7,500 nt of DNA, taken from NCBI GenBank assembly GCA_944363005.1, contig CALVTV010000270.1:1-7500 (forward strand), written 5' to 3'. Below the pieces are notes generated by a model. It was not told where the DNA came from and made no database searches. It saw nothing but the letters and a program-made list of their open reading frames with translations. Below, piece by piece: positions 5,981 through 7,500 of this stretch (within the stretch, counting starts at the first letter, position 1; each line of letters starts with the position of its first letter). A program made the translations under genes and the position numbers. The DNA comes from an uncultured Clostridia bacterium (GTDB taxonomy: Bacteria > Bacillota > Clostridia > Christensenellales > Aristaeellaceae).

Positions 5981-7500
5981 ATGAGCAACAAATTATCGCG
6001 CCGCCAATTCCTTAAAGGCACCGCGCTGAGCGCGGCCGGTCTGGCGGCAGCGGGCATCCTTGGCCCTCAGGCGTCGGTCGCCGAACAGGCGGACGCGGGC
6101 ATCCAATGGGACTATGAAGCGGACGTCGTGGTCATCGGCGCAGGCGGAGCAGGCCTGCCCGCCGCCCTCAAGGCCATGGAAGACGGCGCATCCGTGCTGC
6201 TGGTGGAAGCCAACTGGGACGTCGGCGGCCATTGCGCCGTGAGCGGCGGCAACCTGCATTCCGGCTGCGGCACCGAAATCCAGAAAAAATACGGCATCCA
6301 GGACTCGGCCGATCAGTATTACATCGACCATACCAGCGGCGTAACGCTCTCCACGCGCTTTGACGACCGCACCTATGTGCGCTCCGTTGCGGACAGCATG
6401 GCCGAGTGCTATGAGTTCTGCATTTCCAAGGGACTGATCGTTCAGGACCGCGAGCCCACCCGCCAGAACTACGTGCTGGACGGCTTCACCGAGCCCGAGA
6501 GCGTCGCGCGCTGGACGTACACCGATGCCTCGACCGAGGGTTGGGAGGATCTGTACACGGGCAAGGGCAACGCCGGCCTGGGCATCACCCGCCCGCTCGA
6601 GCGCACGCTGCGCCAGCAGGGCGCCCGCTTCCTGCTCAACTATCACATGGACAAGATCTACCGCGAGGGAACCTTCTCCGGCCGCGTGCTGGGCGTGATG
6701 GCGACGTATACCCCGCACATTTTGCCGGATGAGACCGAGCCGCTGACCAGCCTGTTCACCGAGGGCAACATCGAAACCACGCAGCAGCAGGTCAACATCA
6801 AAGCCAACAAGGGCGTCATCATCGCCACCGGCGGCTCCATCGGCAACGAGCGCTTCCGCACGATGTTTGACCCGCGCCTTGGCCCGGAGTTTGACGGTCT
6901 GTCCGGCATGCCCTTCTCCGATCAGGACGGCTCCGGCGAACTGGCTGCAATGGAAATCGGCGCTTCCCTGGGCAATCTGGCGTCCTTTATGCAGCACGGC
7001 GGCCACCAGATCACCATGGCCAACCGCTTCGGCTGCCGTTACGGCTACGGCGGTGGCTACAACGAGAAGAGCAAGCTCTGGAAGCTCGTCGTCGCCAACG
7101 GCATTTCCCCGGACTACGACAGCCTGTGCATCGTCAACATGATCGGCCAACGCTGCGGCAACGAGGACAAGGGCGCGGGCGGCAAGTACTCCTATGACTC
7201 CTATGAGTTCTTCAACACCGCGCTGGCCAGCGTCGTCATCGACGAGAAGGGCGACGGCAACGCGCAGCGCTATGGCGGCCCGCTCTGGGCGATCTTCGAT
7301 CAGGACGCCGTCGAGCGCAACGACTGGAAGATGGAGCAAGGCGTCGTCGATTTCGACAATGGCTACTGCTTCAAGGCCGATACGCTCGAAGAGCTTGCAA
7401 ACGCCGTGGTCAACAAGTACTACGAGCACGTGAAGATGGACCCGAACCTGCTGGTGGAGACCATCCGCCGCTACAACGCCTTTGTGGAAGAGGGCGTGGA
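5981..7500 (+). CDS. Tat-exported FAD-dependent reductase/dehydrogenase, fumarate-reductase-like (3' end outside window)
   Basis: The first 506 residues of an exported flavoprotein; the frame is open at the right edge. Residues 1-36 are a twin-arginine signal: SRRQFLKG, then a hydrophobic Ala-rich stretch ending ASVAEQA, so a folded, FAD-loaded protein is exported. DVVVIGAGGAGLPAAL (48-63) is the dinucleotide-binding motif, with Glu76 as the ribose-binding acid and SGGN (88-91) as the usual flavin-contact loop. IIATGGSIGN (280-289) and SDQDGSGELAAMEIGASLG (313-331) are typical of the FAD_binding_2 group with fumarate reductase, urocanate reductase and ketosteroid dehydrogenase. Where fumarate reductases have the HPT motif, this protein has MQHGGHQ (337-343). 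After GQRCGNE (389-395) no Arg is seen until Arg430, although the family's acid Arg is expected soon after it. The substrate is therefore unknown. A strong ribosome binding site fixes the start. No haem or FMN domain precedes the FAD domain; electrons must come from a partner or a C-terminal part not seen here. Confidence 0.9.
   Translation, partial: MSNKLSRRQFLKGTALSAAGLAAAGILGPQASVAEQADAGIQWDYEADVVVIGAGGAGLPAALKAMEDGASVLLVEANWDVGGHCAVSGGNLHSGCGTEIQKKYGIQDSADQYYIDHTSGVTLSTRFDDRTYVRSVADSMAECYEFCISKGLIVQDREPTRQNYVLDGFTEPESVARWTYTDASTEGWEDLYTGKGNAGLGITRPLERTLRQQGARFLLNYHMDKIYREGTFSGRVLGVMATYTPHILPDETEPLTSLFTEGNIETTQQQVNIKANKGVIIATGGSIGNERFRTMFDPRLGPEFDGLSGMPFSDQDGSGELAAMEIGASLGNLASFMQHGGHQITMANRFGCRYGYGGGYNEKSKLWKLVVANGISPDYDSLCIVNMIGQRCGNEDKGAGGKYSYDSYEFFNTALASVVIDEKGDGNAQRYGGPLWAIFDQDAVERNDWKMEQGVVDFDNGYCFKADTLEELANAVVNKYYEHVKMDPNLLVETIRRYNAFVEEGV

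Noticed and set aside
5993..7429. A 478-codon open frame on the - strand over the flavoprotein gene.
   Set aside because: It mirrors the GC-rich codons of a gene with a clear Tat signal and FAD motifs. The product is a low-complexity Ala/Val/Asp/Arg chain.
1..7500. Mobile element, CRISPR array, prophage or defence system.
   Set aside because: I found no transposase or integrase, no regularly spaced repeats, no terminal inverted repeats and no tRNA-associated att site; each gene has its own ordinary promoter or terminator.

Overview
The window looks like chromosomal DNA of an anaerobic, probably gut-associated, Bacillota (Clostridia-type) bacterium. The reasons are strong GGAGG-type ribosome binding sites, moderately high GC coding sequence with AT-rich intergenic promoters, compact intrinsic terminators, and a gene mix of MATE exporter, TetR and LysR regulators and a Tat-exported fumarate-reductase-like flavoprotein. 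The taxon is an inference. I saw no rRNA, tRNA, CRISPR array, insertion sequence or prophage gene.

Layout, left to right. (1) The C-terminal half of a MATE-family drug/sodium antiporter enters from the left edge on the + strand and ends at 811. (2) A perfect hairpin with U-tracts on both sides (818-855) lies between it and a convergent TetR-family regulator gene (897-1448, - strand). (3) The tetR promoter faces away from a second, well-formed promoter (1560-1588). That promoter drives a secreted protein of 262 residues (1619-2407), whose C-terminal two thirds look like a divergent cysteine-peptidase/NlpC-P60-like domain, and which ends in its own terminator. (4) Polyphosphate kinase 1 (ppk1) occupies 2507-4576 on the - strand with its catalytic residues intact. 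(5) A 279-base gap upstream of ppk1 holds three hairpins: the terminator of the next gene, a long imperfect hairpin, and a terminator-like hairpin close to ppk1. (6) A LysR-type regulator (4856-5782, - strand) is divergent from (7) a Tat-exported FAD-dependent reductase/dehydrogenase (5981 to beyond the right edge, + strand).

The most interesting unit is the divergent lysR/flavoprotein pair. Both promoters can be read. Two dyads upstream of the flavoprotein promoter sit at about -63 and -40 from the predicted start, which is the layout expected for LysR-type activation. The flavoprotein has the FAD-binding fold of the fumarate reductase/urocanate reductase group but lacks the usual HPT motif and has no arginine in the stretch where the family's catalytic proton-donor arginine is expected. 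Its substrate is therefore probably not fumarate, and the LysR protein probably senses that unknown compound. The other genes look like independent transcription units.
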